A stretch of DNA of 64,000 nt from Youhaiella tibetensis (GCF_008000755.1 NZ_CP041690.1:3994001-4058000); one strand, 5' to 3'. Positions 25,919-35,822 are shown, numbered from the stretch's first letter. The notes: generated by a model not told the origin, from the letters alone. Numbers and translations: made by a program.

Positions 25919-27067
25919 ATGTCTGGGGGGAACAATGCTTTGGCGCCCTACCGGCGCCTCACGGTCAAGATCGGCTCGGCCCTTCTTGTGGACGGCCAGA
26001 CCGGCAAGCTGCGTACGCAATGGCTGCGAGCCTTGGCCAGCGACATCGCCGCGCTCAAGGCCGAGGGACGGGACATCGTCATCGTCTCTTCGGGCGCCAT
26101 CGCGCTCGGACGCCGGCTCCTCAAGCTCGACGCCATTGCCCTGACGCTCGAGCAGAGCCAGGCCGCCGCCTCGGCCGGCCAGATCGCGCTGAGCCAGGCC
26201 TGGGCGGAAACGCTGGGCGAACACGGCATCATCACCGGCCAGATTCTGATCACGCCCAATATCACCGAGGAGCGGCGCTACTACCTCAACGCGCGCACCA
26301 CCGTCACCACGCTGCTCTCGCTCGGTGCAGTGCCGATCATCAACGAGAATGACAGCGTCGCCACCGCCGAAATCCGCTATGGCGACAATGACCGGCTCTC
26401 GGCGCGTGTCGCCACCATGATCGAGGCCGATTGCCTGGTGCTGCTCTCCGATATCGACGGGCTCTATACCGCCCCGCCGAGCAAGGACCCTTCGGCCACG
26501 CACCTGAGCGAAGTCGCTGCCATCACCCCGGCGATCGAGGCCATGGCCGGCGGCGCCGCCAGCCACCTGTCGCGCGGCGGCATGACCACCAAGGTCGAGG
26601 CCGGCAAGATCGCGACCCAGGCTGGAACCGCCATGATCATCGCCAAGGGCACCGCCGACCACCCGCTCAAGGCGCTGGTCGAAGGCGGCAAGCATACGCT
26701 TTTCCACCCTGTGCAGTCGCGGGCCCAGGCGCGAAAGCGCTGGATCATGGGGACGCTCGAGGTCGCCGGCTCGCTCGAGGTCGACGCCGGGGCCGCCCGC
26801 GCCCTCATGACCGGCAAGAGCCTCTTGCCTATCGGGGTCACGCGGGTGCGCGGCGAGTTCTCGCGCGGCGACGCCGTTTCGATCCTAGACCCGAATGGGC
26901 ACGAAGTGGCCCGGGGCCTGGCGGGCCTCGACAGCGACGAGGCCAACCTCGTCAAAGGCAAGAAAAGCGCGGTGGTGATCGAACTGCTCGGCATCGGCAA
27001 CAGAGCCGAGTTGGTGCATCGCGATAATATGGTATTGCTCCTGGGGGCGGAGGCAGCAACGAGATGA
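25919..27067 (+). CDS. proB: Glutamate 5-kinase
   Basis: 382 residues. The amino-acid-kinase domain (about 10-265) has VKIGSALL near the start, [11 protein letters not shown], and [25 protein letters not shown]. The C-terminal PUA domain (about 285-370) is present. It phosphorylates glutamate to gamma-glutamyl phosphate, the first step of proline synthesis, and is normally feedback-inhibited by proline. It overlaps proA by 4 bp, so the two enzymes that must channel an unstable intermediate are co-expressed. Confidence 0.96.
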   Translation: MSGGNNALAPYRRLTVKIGSALLVDGQTGKLRTQWLRALASDIAALKAEGRDIVIVSSGAIALGRRLLKLDAIALTLEQSQAAASAGQIALSQAWAETLGEHGIITGQILITPNITEERRYYLNARTTVTTLLSLGAVPIINENDSVATAEIRYGDNDRLSARVATMIEADCLVLLSDIDGLYTAPPSKDPSATHLSEVAAITPAIEAMAGGAASHLSRGGMTTKVEAGKIATQAGTAMIIAKGTADHPLKALVEGGKHTLFHPVQSRAQARKRWIMGTLEVAGSLEVDAGAARALMTGKSLLPIGVTRVRGEFSRGDAVSILDPNGHEVARGLAGLDSDEANLVKGKKSAVVIELLGIGNRAELVHRDNMVLLLGAEAATR

Positions 27068-28350
27068 GCGTACACAACCTGGCCGAGAAGCACGACGTCA
27101 AGGCGCTCATGGCCGATATGGGCAAGCGCGCCCGCAGGGCCGCTGCCGTGCTCGCCACGGCGAGCGCCGAACGCAAATACGCCGCGCTCATCGGCGCCGC
27201 CCGCGCGATCGACAAGCACCGCCCCGAGATACTCGCCGAGAACCAGCGCGACATGGAAGCCGGCCGCCAGCGCGGCATGACCAAGGCCTTCCTTGACCGT
27301 CTGCTGCTGACCGAAGCGCGGCTCGACGGCATCGTGGACGGCCTGCGCACCATTGCCGACCTGCCCGATCCGGTAGGCACCGTGATCGCCGAATGGGACC
27401 GGCCGAACGGGCTTCACATCCAGCGCGTCCGCACTCCGCTTGGCGTCATCGGCGTCATCTTCGAAAGCCGGCCCAATGTCACCGCCGATGCGGGCGCACT
27501 GACGCTCAAGTCGGGCAACGCCGTGATCCTGCGCGGCGGCTCGGACTCCGTGCACTCGGCCATGGCGATCCATGCCTGTCTCGTGGAGGGCCTGACCTCC
27601 GCCGGCCTGCCGGCGGATGCCATCCAGTATGTTCCCACCACCGACCGCGAAGCGGTTGGCGAGATGCTCAAGGGGCTTGGCGGCAATATTGACGTCATCG
27701 TGCCGCGTGGCGGAAAGACCCTGGTCGCCCGCGTCCAGGAAGAGGCGCGCGTCCCGATCTTCGCCCATCTCGAGGGCCTGGTTCACACCTTCATCGACAA
27801 GAGCGCCGACCTCGACATGGCGGTGAGCGTCGTGGTCAACGCCAAGATGCGCCGCACCGGCATTTGCGGGGCCACCGAAACCCTTCTCGTGCACCAGGAC
27901 ATTGTCGAGTCCCATCTCAAGCCGGTCATCGATGCGCTGATCGCCAAGGGTTGCGAGATTCGTGGCGACGAAACGGTGACGCGCCTTGTCCCCGCGGCCA
28001 TCGCGGCAACCGAAGAGGACTGGCGCACCGAATACGAGGACGCCATCATCTCGGTGAAGGTCGTCCCCGACATCGATGACGCCATCGCGCACATCAACAC
28101 CTATTCCTCCCACCACACCGAAGCGATCATTTCCGAGGACCCGGTATCGGTCCAGAAGTTCTTCAGCCGCATCGATAGCGCCATCCTGCTGCACAACGCC
28201 TCGACCCAGTTCGCCGATGGTGGCGAGTTCGGCTTCGGCGGCGAGATCGGTATCGCCACCGGCAAGATGCATGCGCGCGGCCCTGTGGGCGTTGAGCAGC
28301 TGACGAGCTTCAAGTACCTGGTGCAAGGCACGGGGCAAACCCGTCCTTGA
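27064..28350 (+). CDS. proA: Gamma-glutamyl phosphate reductase
   Basis: 428 residues, standard length. Cys268 in [11 protein letters not shown] is the catalytic thiol of this aldehyde-dehydrogenase-fold enzyme; [21 protein letters not shown] and GGSDSVHSA mark the NADPH site. It reduces gamma-glutamyl phosphate to glutamate semialdehyde, the second proline-synthesis step. It overlaps proB upstream, and its stop overlaps the TTG start of nadD (TTGA). Confidence 0.97.
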   Translation: MSVHNLAEKHDVKALMADMGKRARRAAAVLATASAERKYAALIGAARAIDKHRPEILAENQRDMEAGRQRGMTKAFLDRLLLTEARLDGIVDGLRTIADLPDPVGTVIAEWDRPNGLHIQRVRTPLGVIGVIFESRPNVTADAGALTLKSGNAVILRGGSDSVHSAMAIHACLVEGLTSAGLPADAIQYVPTTDREAVGEMLKGLGGNIDVIVPRGGKTLVARVQEEARVPIFAHLEGLVHTFIDKSADLDMAVSVVVNAKMRRTGICGATETLLVHQDIVESHLKPVIDALIAKGCEIRGDETVTRLVPAAIAATEEDWRTEYEDAIISVKVVPDIDDAIAHINTYSSHHTEAIISEDPVSVQKFFSRIDSAILLHNASTQFADGGEFGFGGEIGIATGKMHARGPVGVEQLTSFKYLVQGTGQTRP

Positions 28351-28988
28351 GGTTCCCTGTCCAGAAGATCCCCGGTATCACCGAGCTGCCGCTCTCTGCG
28401 CGCGGCATGAAGATCGGCCTCTTCGGAGGCAGCTTCAATCCCATCCATGACGGGCACCTGCTGGTAGCCGAGCAATGCCTGCAGCGCCTGGGACTGGACG
28501 CCGTCTGGTTCCTGGTGTCGCCCGGCAATCCGCTCAAGAACCATGACGAACTGGCCCCGCTCAGGGATCGCGTGGAGGACGCCCGCGCCCTCCTCGACCA
28601 TCCGCGTATCAAGGTGACGGGCTTCGAGGCCGCGCACGGTTTCCGCTATACCTACGACACTCTCAAATTCCTGACCCAGACCCTGCCCGACCGCAACTTC
28701 GTCTGGATCATGGGCGCCGACAACATGGTGAGCTTCCACAAATGGGACCGCTGGCGCGAGATCGCCAACATGCTGCCCATGGCTGTCTATGTGCGCCCCG
28801 GGTCCTCGCGCAAGGCCCCGGGATCGCTGGCCGCCACCGCCTTCGCCCGCTACCGGCTGGACGAGGACGACGCCCCGCTCCTCGCCACCTGCGAACCGCC
28901 GGCCTGGGTCTATCTGCACGGCATCATGTCCGGGCTTTCCTCATCGGTCATCCGGGCGCAACGCAAGGATGCCAAAATTGCCAAATGA
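28347..28988 (+). CDS. nadD: Nicotinate-nucleotide adenylyltransferase
   Basis: 213 residues from a TTG overlapping the proA stop; the alternative ATG at 28407 gives 193 residues starting [25 protein letters not shown] has the nucleotidyltransferase HxGH-type motif, and [10 protein letters not shown] is the C-terminal ISSTxIR-like motif. It makes nicotinate adenine dinucleotide for NAD synthesis. A short N-terminal extension is common in rhizobial NadD, which favours the TTG start, but I cannot settle it. Order proA-nadD-rsfS-rlmH is conserved. Confidence 0.93.
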   Translation: MRFPVQKIPGITELPLSARGMKIGLFGGSFNPIHDGHLLVAEQCLQRLGLDAVWFLVSPGNPLKNHDELAPLRDRVEDARALLDHPRIKVTGFEAAHGFRYTYDTLKFLTQTLPDRNFVWIMGADNMVSFHKWDRWREIANMLPMAVYVRPGSSRKAPGSLAATAFARYRLDEDDAPLLATCEPPAWVYLHGIMSGLSSSVIRAQRKDAKIAK

Positions 28989-29115
28989 CGCGCCGACCCT
29001 TGCAGAGCGCACAGGCAAGGCGCATATTGGCGATGTGACTTTGGAAGTCACTGAATGGGATGAAGCGCAATTCTTACTGCACAACGACCCCTTCGAACCC
29101 GAAACCAAGGAATGA
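28969..29115 (+). CDS. Possible 48-residue small protein between nadD and rsfS
   Basis: An ATG inside the end of nadD opens a 48-codon frame in a different phase, ending 51 bp before rsfS. The product is acidic ([17 protein letters not shown]..., ending FEPETKE). No ribosome-binding site is convincing, and base use is less GC-rich than the neighbours. It may be spurious; no family is recognised. Confidence 0.22.
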   Translation: MPKLPNDAPTLAERTGKAHIGDVTLEVTEWDEAQFLLHNDPFEPETKE

Positions 29116-29166
29116 TCGACCACGCATGACCCATGCTCGTGAAGCAGGGGAACAGGCCATTTGCTG

Positions 29167-29550
29167 ATGACCACATCCCCCAGACCATCCTTCGAACCAT
29201 CTGCCGCCGCCGCGGAACGCCCAATGATCGACGTAATTCTTGAGACCCTTGACGACGCCAAGGCGGAGCAGACTGTCTCTATCGATATCACCGGAAAGTC
29301 CTCGCTCACCGACCATATGGTGGTGACGTCCGGACGCTCGCACCGTCACGTCGGCGCCGTCGCCGACCAGGTGGAGAAAGCCCTGCGTGGGGCCGGCTAC
29401 GGCAAGCCGCGCATCGAGGGCCTGCCCCATTGCGACTGGGTGCTGGTGGATGCCGGCGATGTCATCGTCCACATCTTCCGTCCCGAAGTTCGGGAATTCT
29501 ACAACATCGAGAAGATGTGGCAGGCAGAGTTCGCCGCCGACGCGCACTAA
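29167..29550 (+). CDS. rsfS: Ribosomal silencing factor RsfS (YbeB/Iojap)
   Basis: 127 residues from the ATG at 29167; a TTG six bases earlier and an internal ATG at 29224 are alternatives. The core KSSLTDHMVVTSGRSHRHVGAVADQVE and DWVLVDAGDVIVHIFRPEVREFYNIEKMW are diagnostic of RsfS. It binds uL14 on the large subunit and blocks subunit joining in poor growth conditions. The ~20-residue N-terminal extension (MTTSPRPSFEPSAAA) is typical of rhizobial forms. rlmH follows by 22 bp. Confidence 0.93.
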   Translation: MTTSPRPSFEPSAAAAERPMIDVILETLDDAKAEQTVSIDITGKSSLTDHMVVTSGRSHRHVGAVADQVEKALRGAGYGKPRIEGLPHCDWVLVDAGDVIVHIFRPEVREFYNIEKMWQAEFAADAH

Positions 29551-29572
29551 TCTCCGCGTGACCTGACCCGTC

Positions 29573-30058
29573 ATGCGGATTCAGATCGCCGCCGTCGGGC
29601 GCATGAAAGCCGGGCCCGAACGAGAACTTGTCGCGCGCTATCTCGAGCGCGCGGTAGCCGGCGGCAAGCCGCTGGGCCTGACCGGGTTCGACGTGGCCGA
29701 GCTCAGCGAGTCACGCGCCGGCAGTCCCCCTTCCCGCAAGCTTGAGGAGGCCAAGGCCCTCACGGCCGCCTTTCCGCAAGGAACGGTCGTGGTGGCGCTC
29801 GACGAGCGCGGCAAGGGTATCGGCTCGGAAGATCTCGCCAACCGGGTCGCGCGCTGGCGCGACGACGGCAAGCCGGCCGTGAGCTTCGTCATCGGAGGCG
29901 CAGACGGGCTGGACCCCGATTTCGTCAGGCGCGCCGACCTAGTGCTGAGCTTTTCCCCACTGACCTGGCCGCACCAGATGGTGCGCATCATGCTGGCCGA
30001 ACAGCTCTATCGGACCACGACGATCCTCTCCGGCCACCCCTACCATCGCGGCGACTAG
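29573..30058 (+). CDS. rlmH: 23S rRNA (pseudouridine-1915-N3)-methyltransferase
   Basis: 161 residues, SPOUT fold. FVIGGADGLDPDF is the SAM-binding knot loop and LSFSPLTWPHQMVRIMLAEQLYRTTTILSGHPYH the C-terminal signature. It methylates pseudouridine 1915 in helix 69 of the 70S ribosome. The stop is within the sequence CTAG that also provides the stop of the convergent RNA methyltransferase, so the two genes overlap by 4 bp tail to tail. Confidence 0.96.
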   Translation: MRIQIAAVGRMKAGPERELVARYLERAVAGGKPLGLTGFDVAELSESRAGSPPSRKLEEAKALTAAFPQGTVVVALDERGKGIGSEDLANRVARWRDDGKPAVSFVIGGADGLDPDFVRRADLVLSFSPLTWPHQMVRIMLAEQLYRTTTILSGHPYHRGD

Positions 30059-31248
30059 CGCCGGAATACCCCGACCAGCTCCACATGGGTCGACCAGGCG
30101 AACTGATCGACAGGCGTCACGCTCTCGAGCCGATAGCCGCCCGCGATGAGGATTGCCGCGTCACGCGCAAACGTCTTGGGATCGCACGAGACGCCGACGA
30201 TGGTCTTGACCTTGCCCTTGGCCAGTTCCCGGGCCTGCGCCTCAGCCCCGGCGCGCGGGGGATCAAAAACGATGGCGTCGTACCCGCCCAGTTCGTACTG
30301 GGTCAGCGGCTCCCGGAAAAGGTCGCGCACCTGCGCGGTGACCGCCTTGAGCCCCTGCGTATTGCGAACGGCCTTGGAGAGGGCCGCGATACCCGCCTTG
30401 TCGCTGTCGGCGGCAAAGACCTTGGCGCTCTCCGCGATGCGCAATGCGAACGGGCCGATGCCGCAAAAGAGATCGGCGACCGACTTGGCCTTGCCCAGCG
30501 GCTCGAGCACCAGCCGGGCCAACGTCTCCTCGGCGGCCTCGGTAGCCTGAAGAAAGCTGCCGATCGGCAACTCGACTTGCGCCTTGCCCATGCCGACCAC
30601 CGGCATGCGGTTGAGCAGCAGCATCTCCCCGTTGAGCGAGAGCCGCGCCAGGCTGAACCTCTCTGCGATCGGGGCCACGCGCTCGGGCCTCGCCCGGGCC
30701 TTCTCGGCACGGATCGCGACGTCGAGCCCGGTGCGGGTCGCGGTGATGGCGACATCGCACTCCCCGATTGCGGTCTGGATCGCCCGGCAGATATCGCTGG
30801 CCTTGCCGAGCCCCGGCACCAGGATCGGGCAGCGATCGAGATCGTGCACCTGATGGCTGCGCGCCTGCATATAGCCCGAGCCCTCCTTGCGCGCATGAAG
30901 GGTCGCCCGCCGGCGGCCCGTCCCTTGTGCATCGATGAGGTCGCCGACCGCAGTGTCGATGCCCGCCCGGCGCAACGGCAGTTCGACGAGGCCGCGCTTG
31001 AAGTCCCTATAGAGCCCAGGCCCCAGATGCTGGAGTTGGCAGCCGCCACAGGCCCCGAAATGCGGGCAGATCGGTTCCACGCGCTCGGCGCTGGACTGGA
31101 GAAGGCGCACGAGGCGCGCATGGTCGCCCTCCACCTCGACCTCGGCGCTTTCGCCGGGCAGTGTAAACGGCACGAACACTCTCTGGCCCGCGACCTCGGC
31201 GATCCCCTCGCCGCGCGCCCCGATTCCGGTAATGGCGACTTCGCTCAT
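30055..31248 (-). CDS. TrmA/RumA-type Fe-S RNA (uracil-5) methyltransferase
   Basis: 397 residues from MSEVAITGIGARGEGIAEV, a short TRAM-like start. Cysteines 61, 67, 70 and 140 (CPHFGACGGC ... DRCPIL) form the 4Fe-4S site of RlmD/RlmCD-type enzymes. VADLFCGIGPFAL is the SAM motif I, FDPPRAGAE is the catalytic DPPR loop, and VSCDPKTFARD has the nucleophilic Cys. It should methylate a uridine of 23S rRNA or tRNA; which position cannot be decided. Its start overlaps the stop of the D-lactate dehydrogenase-like gene. Confidence 0.87.
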   Translation of the reverse strand: MSEVAITGIGARGEGIAEVAGQRVFVPFTLPGESAEVEVEGDHARLVRLLQSSAERVEPICPHFGACGGCQLQHLGPGLYRDFKRGLVELPLRRAGIDTAVGDLIDAQGTGRRRATLHARKEGSGYMQARSHQVHDLDRCPILVPGLGKASDICRAIQTAIGECDVAITATRTGLDVAIRAEKARARPERVAPIAERFSLARLSLNGEMLLLNRMPVVGMGKAQVELPIGSFLQATEAAEETLARLVLEPLGKAKSVADLFCGIGPFALRIAESAKVFAADSDKAGIAALSKAVRNTQGLKAVTAQVRDLFREPLTQYELGGYDAIVFDPPRAGAEAQARELAKGKVKTIVGVSCDPKTFARDAAILIAGGYRLESVTPVDQFAWSTHVELVGVFRR

Positions 31249-34151
31249 CAGGGCCGGCTCACCGCTTCGAGCAGGCTCGCCACCGAAACGAAGGGGATGC
31301 CGGCGCGCTCGGAAAGACCCGACGCACAGGTCGAAACCGTGGAAATGCCGATCTCGCAATCAGGCGGAATGTCGTCCTTGGCGAAGCGTGTGGCATGGGC
31401 ATTGAGCTCGGGGATGAAGAGCCCCTTGTCTCCCGCATAGCCGCAGCAGGTGACCGAAGAGAGCACCGCCATGCGCCCGGCCATGGCCTTGGCCAGGGCT
31501 TCGGTCGCCGACTGCTCCCTGAGGCGCTGCGCCGAGCAATTGTGATGCACCGCGACTACCGGCACCGGCCGGGTGATCCTGAGGCGCGGCAACACTTCGG
31601 CCAGCAGGAATTCGGAACTGTCGAGCGCCTTGACCTGGCCGTGCTCCTTCATGTGCTTGGAACAGGTCGAGGCATCTGTCACGACCCGCACGGCACCATC
31701 GTCGGTGAACTTGCCCAGATGCGCATCAAGGCGGGCGCCGACCCGGTCGGCCTCGTCGGGAAAACCCTTGGAGAGGAAAGGCTGGCCGCAGCACTGGCCG
31801 TCCAGATGATCAGGCACGATAACGTTAAAGCCCGCGCGCTTGAGCAGCGTCACCATCGCCTCGGTCGTCGGCAGGAGGTCGAGGGTGGTCTTTGGCGCGC
31901 CGAACATGCGCGTGGCGCAGGACGGGAAGTAGACGATGGTGTTGTCGGTCTGCTTGGCGATGGGCACCGGAAAGCCGGTCTCCCGGGGATGGTCGCGCAG
32001 TTCGACGCTTTCCGCTTTCGGCGCGCCCGGCCCCCGCAGCAACGCTTCCGAAACGCGCGGAATGCGGTTGCCCGTGAGTTTTCGAGCCGCTTCCGAAGCG
32101 CCGTCGACAAAGGCGTCGCCCACCACCTTGCGGGCCAGCGACTGCGCGCCCACACCCGTTCTCATGAAGCCTTCCACGACCCCGGTATTCCCTGCCACCC
32201 AATGGGCCACGGTGTCGGCAACGCCGCCGCGGCGCTCGGCGCGCTGGCCGAGGATCATCGTGCCGGTCTCGATGCCGACCGGGCAGCGCAGCGAACAGAG
32301 ATTGCACGCCGCGCAGGTATCCATCCCCGGATAGACGAACTGGTCGTCGAGCGCTTCAAGTCGGGCATCGTCCTCCCCGCTCGCCCGCAGGCGGGCCCGC
32401 TCGCGCGTCACCGCAATGCGCTGGCGCGGCGAAAGCGTCATGCCTGCCGAGGGGCATGCCGGCTCGCAGAAGCCGCACTCGATACACAGGTCAACGAGAG
32501 GATCGGCCAGCGGCATGGTCTTGAGATGCTTGATATGGACCTGCGGGTCCGGATTGATCAGCACGCCCGGACTGAGCAATTGCTCGGGATCGAACAACAG
32601 CTTGATGCGGCTCATCAGCAGATAGGCTTTCCGGCCCCATTCCGCCTCGACGAACGCGGCGATGGCGCGGCCAGTGCCATGCTCCGCCTTTAGGGAGCCC
32701 TGGTACTTAATCGACACCAGTTCGGAAAGCGCGTGCGAGAAGGCGTCGAACTTTTCCGCCGAACCTGGCTTGGAGAAATCGTCCGCCATCTGGAAGTGGA
32801 GATTGCCCGCCAGCGCATGGCCGAAGATGACGGCATCCTCATAGCCGTGGTCGTCGAGAAGCTGGCGCAGGTCGATGACGAAATCCGCCAGTCGGTCGAT
32901 GGGCGCCGCTACGTCTTCGGTGAGCATCGAGGTGCCCTTGGGACGCGCCGCCCCCGCCGAGGTGAAGAAGCCCTTGCGGATATCCCAGAGCGCCCCCGAC
33001 TTTTCGGCATCGGTCGAGAAGTCGATGTTGGTGGCCCCTTCGCTGGCGAGGATCGCCACCGCCTTGGCCACTTCCATCTCGAGCGTGGTGGCGTCGGGCG
33101 CCGTCACGTCGATGAGCACGGCCGGCGAATTGGCTGTGAGATAGGGCAATAGCGGGGCCATGGCCGGCAGGTGGATGACGGTTTCGAGCGCGCGCCGCTC
33201 TATATATTCCGCCGCCGTCACGCCCGTGGTCACATGCACGCCGCCATTGGAGAGCTTGGTGATGGCCCGGGCGCACGAATGCGGGTCGGGGAACGGCACC
33301 AGCGCCGTTGACTTGAACGGATGCTCGGGCACCGTGTTGTAGGTAACCTCGGAGACGAAGCCGAGCGTGCCTTCCGACCCCACGATCAGGCGAATCAGGA
33401 TGTCGATCGGATCGTGATAGTCGACCAGTGCATTGAGCGAGTAGCCAACCGTGTTCTTGATCCGGTATTTCTTGCGGATAAGCGCCACCAGTTCGGGGTC
33501 CGCCATCACCTCGTGATGGAGGTCATGCAGCGCCGAGAGCAGGTCGGGGCGCATGGCGCGGAAGGCCTCGCGGCTCGCTGGGTCGCCCGAATCGAGCACG
33601 GTGCCGTCGGTCAGCATCACGCGCAACCGCGCCATCGTATGATAGGTGTTCTGCGCCACCCCGCAGCACATGCCCGAGGAATTGTTGTTGACCACGCCGC
33701 CGATCTTGCAGGTGGCCTGGCTCGCAGGGTCCGGCCCGATCTTGCGGTCGAAGGGTTTTAGCGCCTTGTTGGCGTTGGCGACGATGATCGAGGGCCCCAG
33801 CGTGATCTGGTCGGCGCCTTCGTGGATGCGCATCTTGCGCCAGCCGTCGCCGAGAACAGCGAGCACGCCGTCGGTGACGGCCTGGCCCGAGAGCGAGGTT
33901 CCCGCGGCGCGGAATGTCACCGGCAGCCCCTCTGCCCGCGAGGCTTCGAGGACGGCGCGCACTTCATCTTCGGTATTGATGATGACCACCAGCGCCGGGA
34001 TCATCCGGTAGGAACTGGCATCACCCGAATAGGCGTAGGTGTAGAGCGGATCCATCATCATCCGCTTGCTTTCGAGGCGCCCTTCCAGGCGCGCGACGAT
34101 GCGGCGGGCGGCTTGCTGCTTATCGGTCTCGATACGGGTAACGACGTTCAC
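31248..34151 (-). CDS. FAD-binding and Fe-S oxidoreductase, D-lactate dehydrogenase (GlcD-GlcF fusion) type
   Basis: 967 residues. The N-terminal PCMH-type FAD domain (about 50-280: VTFRAAGTSLSGQAV, KIGGVVNNNSSGMCCG, GSEGTLGFVSEVT) and the GlcD C-terminal domain are followed by two 4Fe-4S clusters, CIECGFCEPACP and CAACNLCSLRCP. Then two CCG domains follow (GQCCGQPF, VTCCGYAGD). This one-chain layout is that of quinone- or cytochrome-linked D-lactate dehydrogenases, which oxidise D-lactate to pyruvate at the inner membrane. Other 2-hydroxy acids are possible. It overlaps the RNA methyltransferase gene by one base and no permease is adjacent. Confidence 0.83.
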   Translation of the reverse strand: MNVVTRIETDKQQAARRIVARLEGRLESKRMMMDPLYTYAYSGDASSYRMIPALVVIINTEDEVRAVLEASRAEGLPVTFRAAGTSLSGQAVTDGVLAVLGDGWRKMRIHEGADQITLGPSIIVANANKALKPFDRKIGPDPASQATCKIGGVVNNNSSGMCCGVAQNTYHTMARLRVMLTDGTVLDSGDPASREAFRAMRPDLLSALHDLHHEVMADPELVALIRKKYRIKNTVGYSLNALVDYHDPIDILIRLIVGSEGTLGFVSEVTYNTVPEHPFKSTALVPFPDPHSCARAITKLSNGGVHVTTGVTAAEYIERRALETVIHLPAMAPLLPYLTANSPAVLIDVTAPDATTLEMEVAKAVAILASEGATNIDFSTDAEKSGALWDIRKGFFTSAGAARPKGTSMLTEDVAAPIDRLADFVIDLRQLLDDHGYEDAVIFGHALAGNLHFQMADDFSKPGSAEKFDAFSHALSELVSIKYQGSLKAEHGTGRAIAAFVEAEWGRKAYLLMSRIKLLFDPEQLLSPGVLINPDPQVHIKHLKTMPLADPLVDLCIECGFCEPACPSAGMTLSPRQRIAVTRERARLRASGEDDARLEALDDQFVYPGMDTCAACNLCSLRCPVGIETGTMILGQRAERRGGVADTVAHWVAGNTGVVEGFMRTGVGAQSLARKVVGDAFVDGASEAARKLTGNRIPRVSEALLRGPGAPKAESVELRDHPRETGFPVPIAKQTDNTIVYFPSCATRMFGAPKTTLDLLPTTEAMVTLLKRAGFNVIVPDHLDGQCCGQPFLSKGFPDEADRVGARLDAHLGKFTDDGAVRVVTDASTCSKHMKEHGQVKALDSSEFLLAEVLPRLRITRPVPVVAVHHNCSAQRLREQSATEALAKAMAGRMAVLSSVTCCGYAGDKGLFIPELNAHATRFAKDDIPPDCEIGISTVSTCASGLSERAGIPFVSVASLLEAVSRP

Positions 34152-34264
34152 GGCCTAATCCTAACCCCTCAACGGTCAGGACGGTGGTCTATCACCAATT
34201 GGATAGGCATGGCCAATAGTGATGATCGCACCAAACCCGAATTTGGGCACCGGACCCAACATGC

Positions 34265-34295
34265 AAAAAAGGGGCCCGGCACGGCCGAGCCCCTT
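34265..34295 (-). terminator. Rho-independent terminator of the PadR gene
   Basis: On the minus strand a GGGGC-rich stem (pairing 34271-34275 with 34289-34293, extended by CGG/CCG pairs) is followed by six U residues at 34270-34265. It is 21 bp after the PadR stop. Nothing else is seen in the remainder of the 34152-34316 gap. Confidence 0.8.
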
Positions 34296-34316
34296 CCGTC
34301 GCCGACCGGCAACCTC

Positions 34317-34988
34317 TTACAGGTCGACGTCGTCCTTGCCGATTTCCTCGGCGGCGCGGCGCAGGACCTCCGCCAGGCGCCGCTGCTGGTCCTCGCTGCC
34401 GCGCACCGCGCTCGCAATGGCGGATTTAAGTGCCCGGCGGGCCTCATTCACTTCGGGCAGCACGCCCGGGATGTCGCGGTCACGGCCGCCGCGGGCTTCC
34501 ATGTGCTCGCGCATCTCCTTGGCGCGCTCGCCGGCCTTGCCCAGGAAATCGAGGGTCGAGGCCACGGCCTCGCGGTTGTCGTTGAGATAGGTCCGGCCTT
34601 CCTCGGTAATGGTATAGGCCTTCTTGTTGCCTTCCTGGCTGGCGGTCGCGTAGCCGGCTTCCTCGAGATAGGTGAGGGCCGGATAGATGACGCCCGGGCT
34701 GGGGGAATAGAGCCCGTGAGACTTTTCCTCGATGGCCTTGATCAGGTCATAGCCGTGGCGCGGCTGCTCCTCGATGAGATAGAGCGCTACCAGGCGCAGG
34801 TCGCCCGAGGCGAGCATGCGGCCGATGCGCAGATTATCCCCGAACCGGCCCCAGTCGCCGCCGAAGCCACCGGCCCCACCGGGACCTCCCGGGCCACCAC
34901 GACCGCCGAAGCCGCGCCGCCCCATGGCCTCGAAACGACGCCAGTTGAAGCGCTCGTCGCCATGATGATGGTGTTTGTCAAATCGCAT
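34317..34988 (-). CDS. PadR family regulator with His/Gly-rich N-terminus (YqjI-like)
   Basis: 223 residues. The first ~50 are unusual: HHHHGDE then Arg/Gly repeats (GRRGFGGRGGPGGPGG). The PadR winged helix follows (LRLVALYLIEEQPRHGYDLIKAIEE, SPSPGVIYPALTYLEEAGY). A long C-terminal helical tail completes the dimer arm. E. coli YqjI, a nickel/iron-responsive PadR protein, has a comparable His-rich leader, so metal sensing is suspected here, though this copy lacks Cys. Repeated ATCTTACG half-sites directly upstream suggest autoregulation. Confidence 0.83.
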   Translation of the reverse strand: MRFDKHHHHGDERFNWRRFEAMGRRGFGGRGGPGGPGGAGGFGGDWGRFGDNLRIGRMLASGDLRLVALYLIEEQPRHGYDLIKAIEEKSHGLYSPSPGVIYPALTYLEEAGYATASQEGNKKAYTITEEGRTYLNDNREAVASTLDFLGKAGERAKEMREHMEARGGRDRDIPGVLPEVNEARRALKSAIASAVRGSEDQQRRLAEVLRRAAEEIGKDDVDL

Positions 34989-35000
34989 GATGTGTTCTCC

Positions 35001-35063
35001 GATATATCTTACGTTAGCCGTAAGATGGTATCGGCCATTACATTCGTCAAGATATATCTTACG
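35001..35063. promoter_or_regulatory. Repeated half-sites upstream of the PadR gene (likely operator)
   Basis: GATATATCTTACG occurs at 35001-35013 and again at 35051-35063. Between them CGTAAGAT at 35019-35026 forms a perfect 8-bp inverted repeat with ATCTTACG of the first copy (5-bp spacer). The array begins 13 bp upstream of the PadR start codon, the usual place for PadR autoregulation. Confidence 0.65.
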
Positions 35064-35091
35064 ATCTGTCTATCACCACGAAACGGGCAAG

Positions 35092-35116
35092 AAAAAACCC
35101 GGCCTCGCGACCGGGT
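35092..35116 (-). terminator. Rho-independent terminator of rplS
   Basis: On the minus strand CCCGG (35115-35111) pairs with CCGGG (35102-35098) around a short GC-rich loop and runs into six U residues (35097-35092). It is about 30 bp after the rplS stop. Confidence 0.78.
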
Positions 35117-35145
35117 CCTTCCAATGCCTGCCTTGCGGCGAAAGC

Positions 35146-35682
35146 TTATTCGCTCTTGTTCTCGGCAGCAGCGGCTTCGGCGGCAGCAGCGGCTTCGGCA
35201 GCTTCCTTAGCTGCGACTTCAGCTGCCAGGGCCTGGGCGGCGGCGACCTTTTCGGCCTCGCGGGCTTCCTTGGCGGCCTGAGCGGCGCTGCGCTCGTCGT
35301 CCTGGATCTTCTTGGTACGCGCGTTGGTCGATTCGAAGATACGAGCCGACTTGCCGCGACGATCGCGCAGGTAATAGAGCTTGGCGCGACGGACCTTACC
35401 GCGCTTGAGGACTTCGATGCGGTCGACATTGGGCGAGAGCACCGGGAACACGCGTTCCACGCCTTCGCCATAGGAAATCTTGCGAACGGTGAAGCTCTCG
35501 TTGAGGCCTGCGCCGTTGCGAGCAATCACCACGCCTTCATAGGCCTGGAGACGTTCCTTTTCGCCTTCGCGAACCTTCACCCACACCTTGACGGTGTCGC
35601 CGTGGGTGAATTCGGGAATGGCACGCTTGGCCGCAAGAGCGTCGGCCTGCTCTTTTTCGAGCTGTTCGATGATATTGGTCAT
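35146..35682 (-). CDS. rplS: 50S ribosomal protein bL19 with Ala/Glu-rich tail
   Basis: 178 residues from [12 protein letters not shown]; an in-frame upstream extension is not needed. The core [37 protein letters not shown] and [18 protein letters not shown] is complete by residue ~120. The last ~58 residues are Ala/Glu/Lys low complexity, absent from standard ~115-residue bL19. It contacts the 30S-50S interface. It stands apart from trmD here (trmD-rimM-rpsP is 3 kb away), with the copper genes inserted between. Confidence 0.96.
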   Translation of the reverse strand: MTNIIEQLEKEQADALAAKRAIPEFTHGDTVKVWVKVREGEKERLQAYEGVVIARNGAGLNESFTVRKISYGEGVERVFPVLSPNVDRIEVLKRGKVRRAKLYYLRDRRGKSARIFESTNARTKKIQDDERSAAQAAKEAREAEKVAAAQALAAEVAAKEAAEAAAAAEAAAAENKSE

Positions 35683-35822
35683 GATCCGCCTGATCTTTTC
35701 ACAGGAGCGATTGAGGGGCTTTCGCCCTGTTTCGCCCGGTCTTGGTTGCACGGAGGTTTTGTGTGAGGCGGCCTATAGAGCAGAACGGCCCGCGAGTCTA
35801 GGCTTTTCGGGCAATTCGGCAT

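Noticed and set aside
26464-28338. 624-codon minus-strand frame across proB and proA
   Set aside because: Antisense to two well-supported proline genes; composition typical of shadows.
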